64,000 nt of DNA from JACQHM01 sp964535215 (GCA_964535215.1 CAZHST010000013.1:8834-72833), one strand, 5' to 3'; positions 16,457 to 24,556 are shown, numbered from the stretch's first letter. The notes: a model not told the origin generated them from the letters alone. Numbers and translations are program-made.

Positions 16457-17485
16457 TTAGGTGGCAGGGACGAGCTCCTCCCTGGAAGCCCCTTTAAAAT
16501 ACGGCATGACAAACTTGGCAAACCGTTCCATGGACCTGAGGCAACGATCATGGTCCATCGTGACGAAGTTTAAGGTGCAGAGGAGATATGTCAGGCCGAT
16601 CTCACGCTTCAGTTCCTCAATCTTCGCGATGCAGGTGTCGGGAGAACCGAAGATGCAGAAATCGTTCAGAAACCGTTCGAAGCTCAAGTTTCCCTCCCCA
16701 TACCTCTGGCAGAGGGCGGCTTTCAGATCCGGGGCCTTTTCGTGGATGAAGGCCATAAAGGGACCCTCCACTTCCTCCCGGGCTTTCCGGTCTGTCTCAG
16801 CGACATAGAGAAAGCGATTCACCGGGAGCTCCACCCTGGTCCCGTTATGCCCGGCTTGCTTGTAGGTCTGCCAGTAGAGGTCGAGGGTCCTCTTTAGATC
16901 AGGGAGTCGCTGGATCGCTCCGATAAAGATAGGGTATCCTCGCAAGGCGGCGTACCGGATTGTCTCTGGCGAGATGGCGACAACGTAAATGGGCGGATGA
17001 GGCTTCTGGAAGGGCTTCGGATGAACGGACACCTCGGGGATCTTGTAGTACTTCCCCTCATAGGAGAAACGGTTGGTGGTCCAGGCCTGGAGGATCACCT
17101 CTAGGGCCTCTTGGAAACGCCCCCTGGTCTCTTCAAGGGGGACGTGAAAGGCCTGGTGAAATCCCTCATCCAAACCTGCCCTGGTCACCCCAAGATCGAG
17201 CCTCCCCCCGCTTAAGATATCCAGCGTCGCCGCATCTTCAGCGACATGGAGCGGATGGTCGAGGGGGAGGATCTTTGCCGCGGTCCCGATCCTGATCCTG
17301 GAGGTCTTGGCGGCAATGGCCGCCCCCACGTTGAACGGAGAAGGATAGAGGAGGTGGCTGTGGCGGAAGTGCCGCTCTCCCAGCCAGACCCCGTCGAAGG
17401 CGAGTTCCTCCGCATACTGGATCTGATCCAGGATATCATGGTAGGTCCCGGTCCGCGTTCCCATGATGAACAGGCCACACTTCAT
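16457..17485 (-). CDS. LLM-class flavin- or F420-dependent oxidoreductase
   Basis: A 342-residue luciferase-like protein: 'CGLFIMGTRTGTYHDI', 'YAEELAFDGVWLGERHF', 'IRIGTAAKILPLDHPLHVAEDAA' (in parts) and 'GRLDLGVTRAG' mark the bacterial luciferase-type barrel. Members use FMNH2 with oxygen, or F420, to oxidise or cleave organic substrates. I chose the ATG at 17485 because the conserved barrel starts there and AGGGGAT precedes it. It is a paralogue of the neighbouring protein at 17555-18562, and they may form a heterodimer like LuxA and LuxB or act in sequence. No flavin reductase gene is seen. Confidence 0.87.
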   Translation of the reverse strand: MKCGLFIMGTRTGTYHDILDQIQYAEELAFDGVWLGERHFRHSHLLYPSPFNVGAAIAAKTSRIRIGTAAKILPLDHPLHVAEDAATLDILSGGRLDLGVTRAGLDEGFHQAFHVPLEETRGRFQEALEVILQAWTTNRFSYEGKYYKIPEVSVHPKPFQKPHPPIYVVAISPETIRYAALRGYPIFIGAIQRLPDLKRTLDLYWQTYKQAGHNGTRVELPVNRFLYVAETDRKAREEVEGPFMAFIHEKAPDLKAALCQRYGEGNLSFERFLNDFCIFGSPDTCIAKIEELKREIGLTYLLCTLNFVTMDHDRCLRSMERFAKFVMPYFKGASREELVPAT

Positions 17486-17554
17486 CGGCAGATCCCCTGA
17501 TCTACAACACGATGCTGGACGTAGAAAACAGCCCTCCCAGCGGGCATCCGACAC

Positions 17555-18562
17555 CTAACAGCCTTTCCTAAGGTAGGGCATCACATAATTTACGAACCGC
17601 TCCATGGACCTCTGGCACTTCTGATGGTCGATCGTGTAGTAGTTAAAGGTACAGATCAGGTACCGGAGGTCAATTTCCTCACCAAGCTTCTCAAGACGGG
17701 CGATGCAGTAGTCAGGATCCCCAAAGATACAGACCTCGTTGAAGAGAAGGTCATACGTGATCTCTTCCCGGGGGAGGAAGAGGAAATCTCGGATGACGGA
17801 ACCGCCCCGGTGGATGAAGGCGGTGAGGGCCTCCTGGGTGTCCTCGATGGCTTGCTCATTGGTTTCAGCGACGTAAAGGAATCGGTTCACGGGGAGGATC
17901 ACATCCTCCCGTTTGTACCCGGCTTCTTCAAGGGCCTTGTAATAATACTCCTGGGTCTCCCTGACAACAGAGACGGTTTGGGCGGCGGCGAGGATCAAGG
18001 GGAAACCGCGGGTCGCCCCAAAGGCCAAGGTCTGGGGGCTGATGCCAACGAGATAGATGGGTGGATGAGGTTTTTGGACTGGCTTTGGGTAAACCGATAC
18101 CTCAGGGATCCTATAGTAGTTCCCGTTGTAGGAAAAGCGCTCTTTTGTCCAGGCCAGGAGGAGGATATCCAAAGCCTCCTCAAAACGCTCCCGGCTCTGA
18201 TCGGTGGTCACGCCGAAAGCCAGTTGGTAAAGGTCGTTCTCCCCAACCCGAGCGATTCCGAGATCCAGACGTCCATTGCTGATCACATCCACCGTGGAGG
18301 CATCCTCGGCAACGTGGATGGGATGGTCCAGGGGAAGGATGCGTGAAGCGATGCCGATCCGGATGCGCTCTGTCCTGCCGGCGATGTACGCCGCCGCTAC
18401 CAGGGGAGACGCGAAGAAGTTCCGGCCCTGGTGGTCAGGGTGGAAATGGCGTTCACGAAGCCACACGCTATCAAAGCCGGCCTCTTCAGCGTACTCGACC
18501 TGGCTCAGGAGATCCGCATAGCTTGCCGAACCAGACCCTGTTGCGTAAAATCCAAATTTCAT
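17555..18562 (-). CDS. LLM-class flavin- or F420-dependent oxidoreductase, paralogue
   Basis: A 335-residue luciferase-like protein beginning 'MKFGFYATGSGSASYADL' and sharing 'FDSVWLRERHFHPDHQG', 'ILPLDHPIHVAEDA' and 'EVSVYPKPVQKPHPPIYLV' with the protein at 16457-17485. The ATG at 18562 has AAGGAG upstream, eight bases away; this is clearly better than the upstream alternative. The pair is adjacent and evidently duplicated. Substrate cannot be assigned. Confidence 0.87.
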   Translation of the reverse strand: MKFGFYATGSGSASYADLLSQVEYAEEAGFDSVWLRERHFHPDHQGRNFFASPLVAAAYIAGRTERIRIGIASRILPLDHPIHVAEDASTVDVISNGRLDLGIARVGENDLYQLAFGVTTDQSRERFEEALDILLLAWTKERFSYNGNYYRIPEVSVYPKPVQKPHPPIYLVGISPQTLAFGATRGFPLILAAAQTVSVVRETQEYYYKALEEAGYKREDVILPVNRFLYVAETNEQAIEDTQEALTAFIHRGGSVIRDFLFLPREEITYDLLFNEVCIFGDPDYCIARLEKLGEEIDLRYLICTFNYYTIDHQKCQRSMERFVNYVMPYLRKGC

Positions 18563-18591
18563 GGATCGTCTCCTTTTTGGCGTTTGAACCC

Positions 18592-19464
18592 TCACCTTGC
18601 CCGGTCGGGGAAGTCGCGATTCCTCACCTTAACCTTGATCTTCTTCACCTCCTCAACGAAGGCGGCGAGATGAGCGGAAAGCTCCTCGAGGATCTTTCGG
18701 CCCTTCTCAGGGGTGGCCTGGGAGGGGAGGGGATCGTCGTGGGCGATGGGGCTGACGAATTCAAAGTCATCCATCCCGAGGAAGATGTTCTCCGCCCCCT
18801 GGAACCGGATCGCCATCCCGGTCCCGGCCCGCTTCGAGAAGGCTGGACCTAGCCACTCAGGTGCGTGGATACGATACGAATGGGCCATATATTCCTTGGA
18901 ATTGAACTTCTCCCCCAAGAGGACCATGGCCATGGCCGCCTCAAAATCACTGGCGAGACGCTCGGGGGAGGAGCCAAGGATACCCTGGACAGCTGCCGTC
19001 TCCCGTCCCCCATAGAAGGCCACGAAGGCCCCAGTTTTGAAACGAAGGGAAAAGAGGACCTCCTCAGCGTTTACCACGTTGAAACTGTGAAAGGACACAA
19101 AGATGATCTTGCTAAATCCATGAAAGATGAGGCTTCGGCCAATATCCTCCAGGACCCTTCGGTAAGTGTCCACCCTCAGGTTGATGGTCCCACACCCTTC
19201 GCCGACCCGGCCCATGTGGTGAGGGGCGTAGCCAAAAGGCATCAAGGGCGTGTAGAGAACATCGGCCCTCTTTGCCGCACGCTCGACCACGGCAAAGCTG
19301 ACAATCCCATCAAGGCCCAAGGGGGTGTAAGGATTGCCGTGGCGCTCACAGCTTCCGATAGGGACGAGGATCGTCTCACAGCCCTCATCCAGCTTCCGTC
19401 TGATATCCCCCGATCCCAGTTCCTGGATATTCAGGATCTCTCCATCCTTCCTTTCGGTCGCCAT
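18592..19464 (-). CDS. Creatininase-fold hydrolase, divergent
   Basis: A 290-residue protein of the creatininase family. The first metal motif is present ('GSCERHGNPYTPLGLDG', with Glu, His and Asp as in E-x-H...D). The usual HGGN loop is replaced by 'FHSFN', and the HAGE segment by 'ASDFEAA', so one His and one Glu remain but the context is changed. Relatives open cyclic amides (creatininase), deformylate F420 or riboflavin precursors (ArfB), or process mycofactocin (MftE). It is the first gene of the operon, about 100 bases below the sigma-54 start site. Function is open; a cyclic amide or formamide substrate would fit the family. Confidence 0.78.
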   Translation of the reverse strand: MATERKDGEILNIQELGSGDIRRKLDEGCETILVPIGSCERHGNPYTPLGLDGIVSFAVVERAAKRADVLYTPLMPFGYAPHHMGRVGEGCGTINLRVDTYRRVLEDIGRSLIFHGFSKIIFVSFHSFNVVNAEEVLFSLRFKTGAFVAFYGGRETAAVQGILGSSPERLASDFEAAMAMVLLGEKFNSKEYMAHSYRIHAPEWLGPAFSKRAGTGMAIRFQGAENIFLGMDDFEFVSPIAHDDPLPSQATPEKGRKILEELSAHLAAFVEEVKKIKVKVRNRDFPDRAR

Positions 19465-19578
19465 AGGCTATACCCTTTCCTTTGAAACGGTTTAATCCGG
19501 CTGGATCCTTTCAACAGGCCGCCTCCAGAAGCAACAGGCTCCCGGCAAGGCCTTTCAGGGTTTGAGGACAAAAGATTA

Positions 19579-19594
19579 AGCATACTTTGTGCCA
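19579..19594 (-). promoter_or_regulatory. Sigma-54 promoter of the creatininase-LLM operon
   Basis: The minus strand reads TGGCACAAAGTATGCT. The -24 element is a perfect TGGCAC and the -12 element is ATGCT (one mismatch to TTGCT), with the required 10 bases between GG and GC. The predicted start is near 19568, about 104 bases upstream of the creatininase-fold gene. The NtrC-type activator is encoded 115 bases further upstream. Confidence 0.75.
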
Positions 19595-19648
19595 GGGAGA
19601 AGGAGGGCTAAGTTCTTGAATTTAAAGGGGACCATTGGACAAGGGGGT

Positions 19649-19683
19649 GGGGGATTTGGCAAAGTGGGTGAGATACCCCACCC
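19649..19683. promoter_or_regulatory. Candidate activator site upstream of the second sigma-54 promoter
   Basis: On the plus strand GGGGATTTGGCAAA is followed by GTGGG-N8-CCCAC (19664-19681), an inverted repeat 70-87 bases from the -24 box. The first part resembles GGGGCATTTGACCAA at 7786-7800 upstream of the other sigma-54 promoter. This is consistent with binding sites for one shared activator. Confidence 0.45.
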
Positions 19684-19709
19684 AGGTGAGGGAAGCCTCA
19701 AACTTACTG

Positions 19710-21107
19710 TCAACGAGGTTTAGGGATCTTGAACTTCTTTAACCGGTAGCGGAGGGTATCGCGGGTGATCCCTAAAAGTCTTGCAGCCTCAACCTGGTTT
19801 CCCCCTGTCTGTTGGAGGGCCCGCTCGAGCAAGGCCCGCTCCCACTGGGGCAGGCTAATCCCCTCAGGGGGGATCCTCACCACAAGCTCGAGGGGGTTCA
19901 TCGGCACGGGGGAGGGTTTCTGGAGCTGGGGGGAGGAGGTGAGGGAGAGGTGCTCCGGTTCAAGGGTCTCCCCCTGACAGGCGAGGACCGCCCGCTCCAT
20001 GACATGTTTCAACTCCCGCACATTCCCCGGCCAGTGGTACTGGACCAGGGCCTTGGCCGCTCGGTCGCTGATCCGGGGGATCGGCTTCGCGTATTTGCTG
20101 CTGATCCGCTCCAGGAAATACTTGGCAAGGAGGAGGATGTCCTCCCCTCGCTGGCGAAGGGGAGGGAGGTGGATGGTAAAGACGGCTAAGCGGTAGTACA
20201 GCTCCTTTCTGAAGGATCCCTGGGCAATGGCCTCTTCCAGATGTTTGTTTGTTGCGGCGATGATTCGGGCATCGATCTTCCGATCCCGAAGGCTGCCGAT
20301 CCGCCGGATCATCCGTTCCTCGAGGGCCCTTAAGAGCTTCCCCTGAAGGGGGAGCTCCAGGTCGCCGATCTCGTCCAGGAAGAGGGTACCTCCGTTGGCC
20401 GCCTCGAACAAGCCCATCTTGGATTCCTTGGCATCGGTGAAGGAGCCCTTCTCATAGCCAAAGAGTTCTGCCTCGACCAAGGTTGCTGGCAGGGCGGTAC
20501 AGTCGATCTCGATAAAAGGCGCCGACGCCCGGGAGCTGTTCATGTGGATGGCCCGGGCCACAAGACCCTTGCCTGTTCCTGTCTCACCGGTGATGAGCAC
20601 CGTGGAGACCTCCTCCAGGGAAGCGATCTGCCGGATCTGCTGAAAAACCCGTTGCATCTCCTCACACTTGCCGATCAGGCCTTCGAAGGAGAAGGTCCTC
20701 GTCTCCCGCTCACGGTAGTAGAAGAGCTCCTGTCTTAAACGGGAGTCTTCGTGGGCCCGGTTCAGCAGGATCTTCAGCTCGCCCAGGTCCACCGGTTTCT
20801 TCAGGTAATCGAAGGCCCCAAGCTTCATGGCCTCGACCGCTCCCTCGATGGAGCCGTAAGCCGTCATGACGACCACATACATGTGGGGGTCAAACTCCTT
20901 CATCCTCTTCAAGAGCTCAATCCCGCTGATCTTCGGCAACCTCACATCCAGAAAGACCAGATCGGGATGCATGGTCTCGAGAAGACTCAGGGCCTTCTCC
21001 CCATCCTCCGCCACCTCAGCCTCGTAGCCCTGTTCCTCCAGGAAAAGTTTGATGGATCGGGCCAGGGTTTTCTCATCGTCCACGATCAGGATCGTGAAAG
21101 GTCCCAT
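19710..21107 (-). CDS. NtrC-family sigma-54-dependent response regulator
   Basis: A 465-residue activator. The receiver domain (1-120) has Asp54 in 'VFLDVRLP'. The AAA+ domain has Walker A 'GETGTGK' (174-180), a sigma-54 contact loop reading GSFTDA (221-226) instead of GAFTGA, and Walker B 'TLFLDEIG' (241-248). A Fis-type helix-turn-helix ends the protein ('NQVEAARLLGITRDTLRYRL'). The ATG at 21107 has GGGAGGAGG upstream. It is 22 bases after its histidine kinase and is likely cotranscribed with alcohol dehydrogenase B. The two sigma-54 promoters found here are natural targets. The altered loop is a substitution also plausible in functional activators. Confidence 0.95.
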   Translation of the reverse strand: MGPFTILIVDDEKTLARSIKLFLEEQGYEAEVAEDGEKALSLLETMHPDLVFLDVRLPKISGIELLKRMKEFDPHMYVVVMTAYGSIEGAVEAMKLGAFDYLKKPVDLGELKILLNRAHEDSRLRQELFYYRERETRTFSFEGLIGKCEEMQRVFQQIRQIASLEEVSTVLITGETGTGKGLVARAIHMNSSRASAPFIEIDCTALPATLVEAELFGYEKGSFTDAKESKMGLFEAANGGTLFLDEIGDLELPLQGKLLRALEERMIRRIGSLRDRKIDARIIAATNKHLEEAIAQGSFRKELYYRLAVFTIHLPPLRQRGEDILLLAKYFLERISSKYAKPIPRISDRAAKALVQYHWPGNVRELKHVMERAVLACQGETLEPEHLSLTSSPQLQKPSPVPMNPLELVVRIPPEGISLPQWERALLERALQQTGGNQVEAARLLGITRDTLRYRLKKFKIPKPR

Positions 21108-21129
21108 GCCTCCTCCCAAGATTTTCTCC

Positions 21130-22650
21130 TTACGAAGCCCGGACGGGGAGGGTGATCCGTACGGAGGTTCCCTTGCCGGGATCGCTCGTGATCGTCATGG
21201 TCCCTTTGTTCTGTTCGACAAAACGTTCGGCAATGGCCAAGCCCAAACCCGTCCCATCGGCCTTGGTGGTAAAGAACGGTTCGAACACGTGGGGGAGGGC
21301 CTCTTCGGGGATGCCCTCACCGTCATCGGTGACCTCAATGGCGACGACTTCTCCCTCACCCTCCCGCCCCATTCCCACGGAGAGCCGAAGGGTCCCCCCC
21401 TTGGGCATGGCCTCTAAGGCATTGGAAATCACCTCCAGGAGGGCCTGTTCGATCTGGGAGGGATCAATCCACACGCTTGGGAGATCAGGTTGAAAGGCGG
21501 TCTCGAGCCGGATCTGCTGTTCGGCCATCTTTTCGGTGAAGATGGTTAGCACACCCTTCACCAGAGGCTCCACCCTCTCGAAGAGGGGGTGAAAGGGGGC
21601 TGGCTTGGTAAAATCCAGCAGGTGGCTGATCCGCTTCTCCAAGCGGTCCACCTCCCCGATGACCGCCCGGAGGTGCTCGGTCAGGGGGCTTTTCTTCGGA
21701 AGCTGGTGGAGACTCAACTGGGTCGCCGCCCGGATACTGGCCAAAGGGTTCCGAAGCCCATGGGCCACGGCGGCCGACATCTGCCCAAGGGAAGCCAGCT
21801 TCTCCTTCTGGATGAGCTGGGCCTGGGTTTCCTTTATGGTCTGGATCTTTTGCTGGAGGTCGGCGTTCAAGCTGGCCATCTCCTCCTGGGTCTTCTTCAG
21901 CTTCTTCGTCATCTTGATAAAGGACTCGGCCAGCTCACCGATCTCGTCTCGGGATTGGACCTGGATCGCATGATCCAGATGGCCTTCCCCCACAATATCC
22001 ATGGCCCGCTTCAGTTCCTTGACAGGTCGGGCGAGGCTCCGGGAGATCAAAACGGAGAAGAGGATGCCAAAAAGGATGGAGGACAAAACGATGAGGATCA
22101 AGAGGGTCCTGGTGGACCGTTCGATGGCCTCAAGCCTCTGAAAGGCCCGCTGGAGGTTGTGGGTCCTGGAGGTCCTGAAGATTTCCTTGATGACCCCGTC
22201 CAGAGCGGGGAGGAGGCGTCCGTTCAGCTCCTCTTTCGCCAGGCGTAGGGCCTCTTCCTTCCGGTTCTGGTCGTAGAGGTTGAAGGCTCTCACGGCCAGG
22301 GCCGCAATCTCCCCGTGGAGCTGTTCCAGTTCCTGGGCAAGCCGGAGGTCCTCGGGCTCCACAACGGCCTCCTTCCAGGTCTGCATCCTCCGGTGAATCC
22401 GGCCGTTCAGGCTCATGAATTGTTCCTTGGCCCCGCTCTCGAACCCCGTGAGGTAATCCCGGATCTTCCGGATCTGGCGGTAGATCATGGACTCCAGGTC
22501 CGAGAAGATCCTGACCCTCGACAGGCCGTTCTCGAGAGTTTTCAGGGCCCGGTTCTCCTCCCGGATGGTCCAGAGGGTCAGGCCCCCGATGACCATCAGG
22601 GGGACGATCATAATGGCAAAGGCCAGCATGAGCTTCTTTTGAAAGGTCAT
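21130..22650 (-). CDS. NtrB-like membrane sensor histidine kinase
   Basis: A 506-residue sensor kinase. A transmembrane helix (about 8-28) is followed by a periplasmic four-helix-type sensor (30-180), a second helix (182-203), a HAMP linker and a coiled coil (205-285). A HisKA domain with His297 in 'AAVAHGLRNPLASIR' and a HATPase domain ('ISNALEAMPKGG', 'DDGEGIP', 'GTGLGLAI') complete it. It starts four bases after the cytochrome-XoxJ fusion stop, and the regulator follows after 22 bases. The periplasmic sensor and its place in a periplasmic alcohol dehydrogenase operon suggest it senses an alcohol, lanthanide or redox state outside the cell. Confidence 0.95.
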   Translation of the reverse strand: MTFQKKLMLAFAIMIVPLMVIGGLTLWTIREENRALKTLENGLSRVRIFSDLESMIYRQIRKIRDYLTGFESGAKEQFMSLNGRIHRRMQTWKEAVVEPEDLRLAQELEQLHGEIAALAVRAFNLYDQNRKEEALRLAKEELNGRLLPALDGVIKEIFRTSRTHNLQRAFQRLEAIERSTRTLLILIVLSSILFGILFSVLISRSLARPVKELKRAMDIVGEGHLDHAIQVQSRDEIGELAESFIKMTKKLKKTQEEMASLNADLQQKIQTIKETQAQLIQKEKLASLGQMSAAVAHGLRNPLASIRAATQLSLHQLPKKSPLTEHLRAVIGEVDRLEKRISHLLDFTKPAPFHPLFERVEPLVKGVLTIFTEKMAEQQIRLETAFQPDLPSVWIDPSQIEQALLEVISNALEAMPKGGTLRLSVGMGREGEGEVVAIEVTDDGEGIPEEALPHVFEPFFTTKADGTGLGLAIAERFVEQNKGTMTITSDPGKGTSVRITLPVRAS

Positions 22651-22654
22651 CGTC

Positions 22655-23524
22655 CTACCTGAGAGAAGAGGGAGAGGGGATTCCGTACCGGTCCGTGATC
22701 CGTTGAAGGACTCCCTCGTTCCTCAAACCATTGAGCGTCTGATCGAGGGTCGTTTTCAGGTCCTTGTCCCCCGCCCGAACGGCGATGACAAGGTTCCCCT
22801 GACGGCCCGGCTCGGGAACATAGCTCAGGTATGGGTTCGTGAGGATGATCTCATCGGTACCCACCTGTTCTGCGGGGACCCCCAGGAAGAAATCACAGCG
22901 CTTCTGAAGGAGGGAGTTTCCGAGGGCCCGGGTGAACCCTTTTCGGGTATCCACCCAGAAGTAGTTGGTACGGAGGCCCAAACGCTGGGTGATCTCACGG
23001 GCAAGCTCAACATCGAAACCTGTGGGCTTTGGGTCCTTGGTGGAAAAGGGGGGGTTATTGGGATCCGCACAGACGGTCATGACCCCTGTTTCCTTGGCCT
23101 TCGCCAGCGCCCCATAGTGTTGGGATCGGAGGTAGGCGATGATCTTCCAGATCTCGTCCGAGGTGATGCGACCAGCGAAGGCGCCCATTTGGGTCCCTGG
23201 CCGTCCAGCGGCAATACTTGCGAACACGTCCCCATCCCTCCCCCCGAACCGCCAGAAGTCGTCGGTCAGATCAGGGCCTTTTGCCCCTCTGCCCCCTGCT
23301 CCGTGGCAGAAGATGCAGAGACGCTGGTAGAGGACCTTCCCCTCCTCGATTGCACCAGGGTCCCCCTCGAAAGGGTTGGTGAGGCCTGCTGGTTCGTCCT
23401 GACCGAAAGCGATTTGCCCCCCGGGTGGAAAGGGCCAAAAGGTGAAGGCCAGAGGCAAGACGATCATCCCTCCCAGGAGGGCTCTTTTCGGTGGCCAGGC
23501 ATGAAACGGGCTCTTTCGATGCAT
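22655..23524 (-). CDS. Cytochrome c fused to a shortened XoxJ-like domain (XoxGJ-type)
   Basis: A 289-residue exported protein. A signal region (about 1-41) is followed by a cytochrome c domain with CIFCH at 70-74 and a likely axial Met113, then an XoxJ-like binding-protein domain (145-289) sharing 'DPNNPPFS', 'GFDVELA' and 'CDFFLG' with the two separate XoxJ-like proteins here. Compared with them, about 80-90 residues of the second lobe are missing between 'TNPYLSY' and 'VIAVRAGDKDLK'. A cytochrome GJ fusion is the electron acceptor of lanthanide methanol dehydrogenase in a verrucomicrobial methanotroph. The kinase gene follows after four bases. Confidence 0.88.
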   Translation of the reverse strand: MHRKSPFHAWPPKRALLGGMIVLPLAFTFWPFPPGGQIAFGQDEPAGLTNPFEGDPGAIEEGKVLYQRLCIFCHGAGGRGAKGPDLTDDFWRFGGRDGDVFASIAAGRPGTQMGAFAGRITSDEIWKIIAYLRSQHYGALAKAKETGVMTVCADPNNPPFSTKDPKPTGFDVELAREITQRLGLRTNYFWVDTRKGFTRALGNSLLQKRCDFFLGVPAEQVGTDEIILTNPYLSYVPEPGRQGNLVIAVRAGDKDLKTTLDQTLNGLRNEGVLQRITDRYGIPSPSSLR

Positions 23525-23583
23525 GGGGAACTCCGCCTCCTCCCTTAGAATGCCTCACAAAACTCACCGCCCAGGCCTAAAGG

Positions 23584-23625
23584 GCGCAGAGAAAAACTTG
23601 GGACTTTCCTTAGCGTTCTCTGCGT
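23584..23625. repeat. Inverted repeat GCGCAGAGAA / TTCTCTGCGT
   Basis: Ten-base arms (one mismatch) with a 22-base spacer lie in the 129-base gap between the XoxJ-like gene and the fusion gene. GCAGAGA-type intergenic repeats of this kind recur in many environmental genomes. It could be an mRNA hairpin or a dispersed repeat. No second copy is evident here. Confidence 0.45.
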
Positions 23626-23653
23626 CTCTACGGTTTTGATCGGCGCTCTTAAT

Positions 23654-24556
23654 CTAGTCGAAGGGGGCATAGAACGGCACCCCATATTTTGCCAGGATTT
23701 CTCGGACCTGTCCACTCTTTACTAACCGATCAATGACCTGATTGATGGCCTCCTTTAAGTCCTGATCCTCCTTTCTCACCGCGATGGCGATGTTCCACCG
23801 CATCTCCGGCTCAGGGGTGTATCCTTCGAGCAGCTTCAGGCCGCTCTCTGGGTGCAACTTGATCCACCATCCGGCGGTCGGGGCCCAAAGGAGGGCCACA
23901 TCCGGTGCCGGGGAAGGAGCCGGCGATCCGGGGGGTGACGATATCCACGTTGAGACCCCTGGTGGTGGAACCTCCCCTTTTTGCATCGCCTCGAGGGCTT
24001 CCCTTCCGTTGCGGAAGAGGGCCCGTTTGTAACCCTTGTAGAAGAGGTAGCCGTCGGCCGGGGTCGTCATCTCAACGCCGATCCTTTGGTCTTTGAGCTC
24101 CTGCAGACTCCGAATCTCTGGAGCTCCTCCGCGGACGACCAGCACAAACCCTGTCCCAAAATAGGGCTTGGTGAGCGCTAACCCTTTCTCCTCCATCTCT
24201 TCTTCCATTTCCGATCCGGTCGGAAGTCCCATGAAGAAGTCGCATTTCCTTTGCTGGATTGAGGTTCGGAGGGCCCGCCCAAGCCCACCCCGGGTGCCGG
24301 TATCAGCCCAGAAGTAGGTCACCCGGAGCCCTAAGCTCCTGCCTATTTCATCCGCGATCTCCACGTCGAATCCGGGACTGCCAGGGTTGTTGCTGGAGAA
24401 AGGGGGGTTATAGGGATCCACGCAAGCAATTAAGGAGCCCCGCTCCCTGACCTTCGCCAGGGCGTCTGCATCGGCCAAGGGGGGGCTTATCATCGGAACG
24501 ACCAGCAACGGCGCAAAGGTCATCCCCAGAAACCGTAGAGGGTTCACCGTCTCCAT
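23654..24556 (-). CDS. XoxJ-like periplasmic binding protein B with Pro/Ser insert
   Basis: A 300-residue exported protein of the MxaJ/XoxJ branch of solute-binding family 3. A signal peptide (about 1-30) is followed by 'CVDPYNPPFSSNN', 'PGFDVEIADEIG' and 'KCDFFMGLPTG'. It aligns end to end with the protein at 27017-27826 except for an in-frame insert at about 196-219 rich in Pro and Ser, placed between 'MQKGE' and 'VALLWAP'. XoxJ/MxaJ proteins help mature or activate PQQ methanol dehydrogenase rather than import solutes. Start: the ATG at 24556 sits right after AAGGAG; a GTG three codons on is an alternative. Confidence 0.85.
   Translation of the reverse strand: METVNPLRFLGMTFAPLLVVPMISPPLADADALAKVRERGSLIACVDPYNPPFSSNNPGSPGFDVEIADEIGRSLGLRVTYFWADTGTRGGLGRALRTSIQQRKCDFFMGLPTGSEMEEEMEEKGLALTKPYFGTGFVLVVRGGAPEIRSLQELKDQRIGVEMTTPADGYLFYKGYKRALFRNGREALEAMQKGEVPPPGVSTWISSPPGSPAPSPAPDVALLWAPTAGWWIKLHPESGLKLLEGYTPEPEMRWNIAIAVRKEDQDLKEAINQVIDRLVKSGQVREILAKYGVPFYAPFD

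Noticed and set aside
23897..23971. Frameshift in XoxJ-like gene B
   Set aside because: Both flanks of the Pro/Ser insert are in the same frame and align with copy A, so it is an insertion of whole codons rather than a frameshift.
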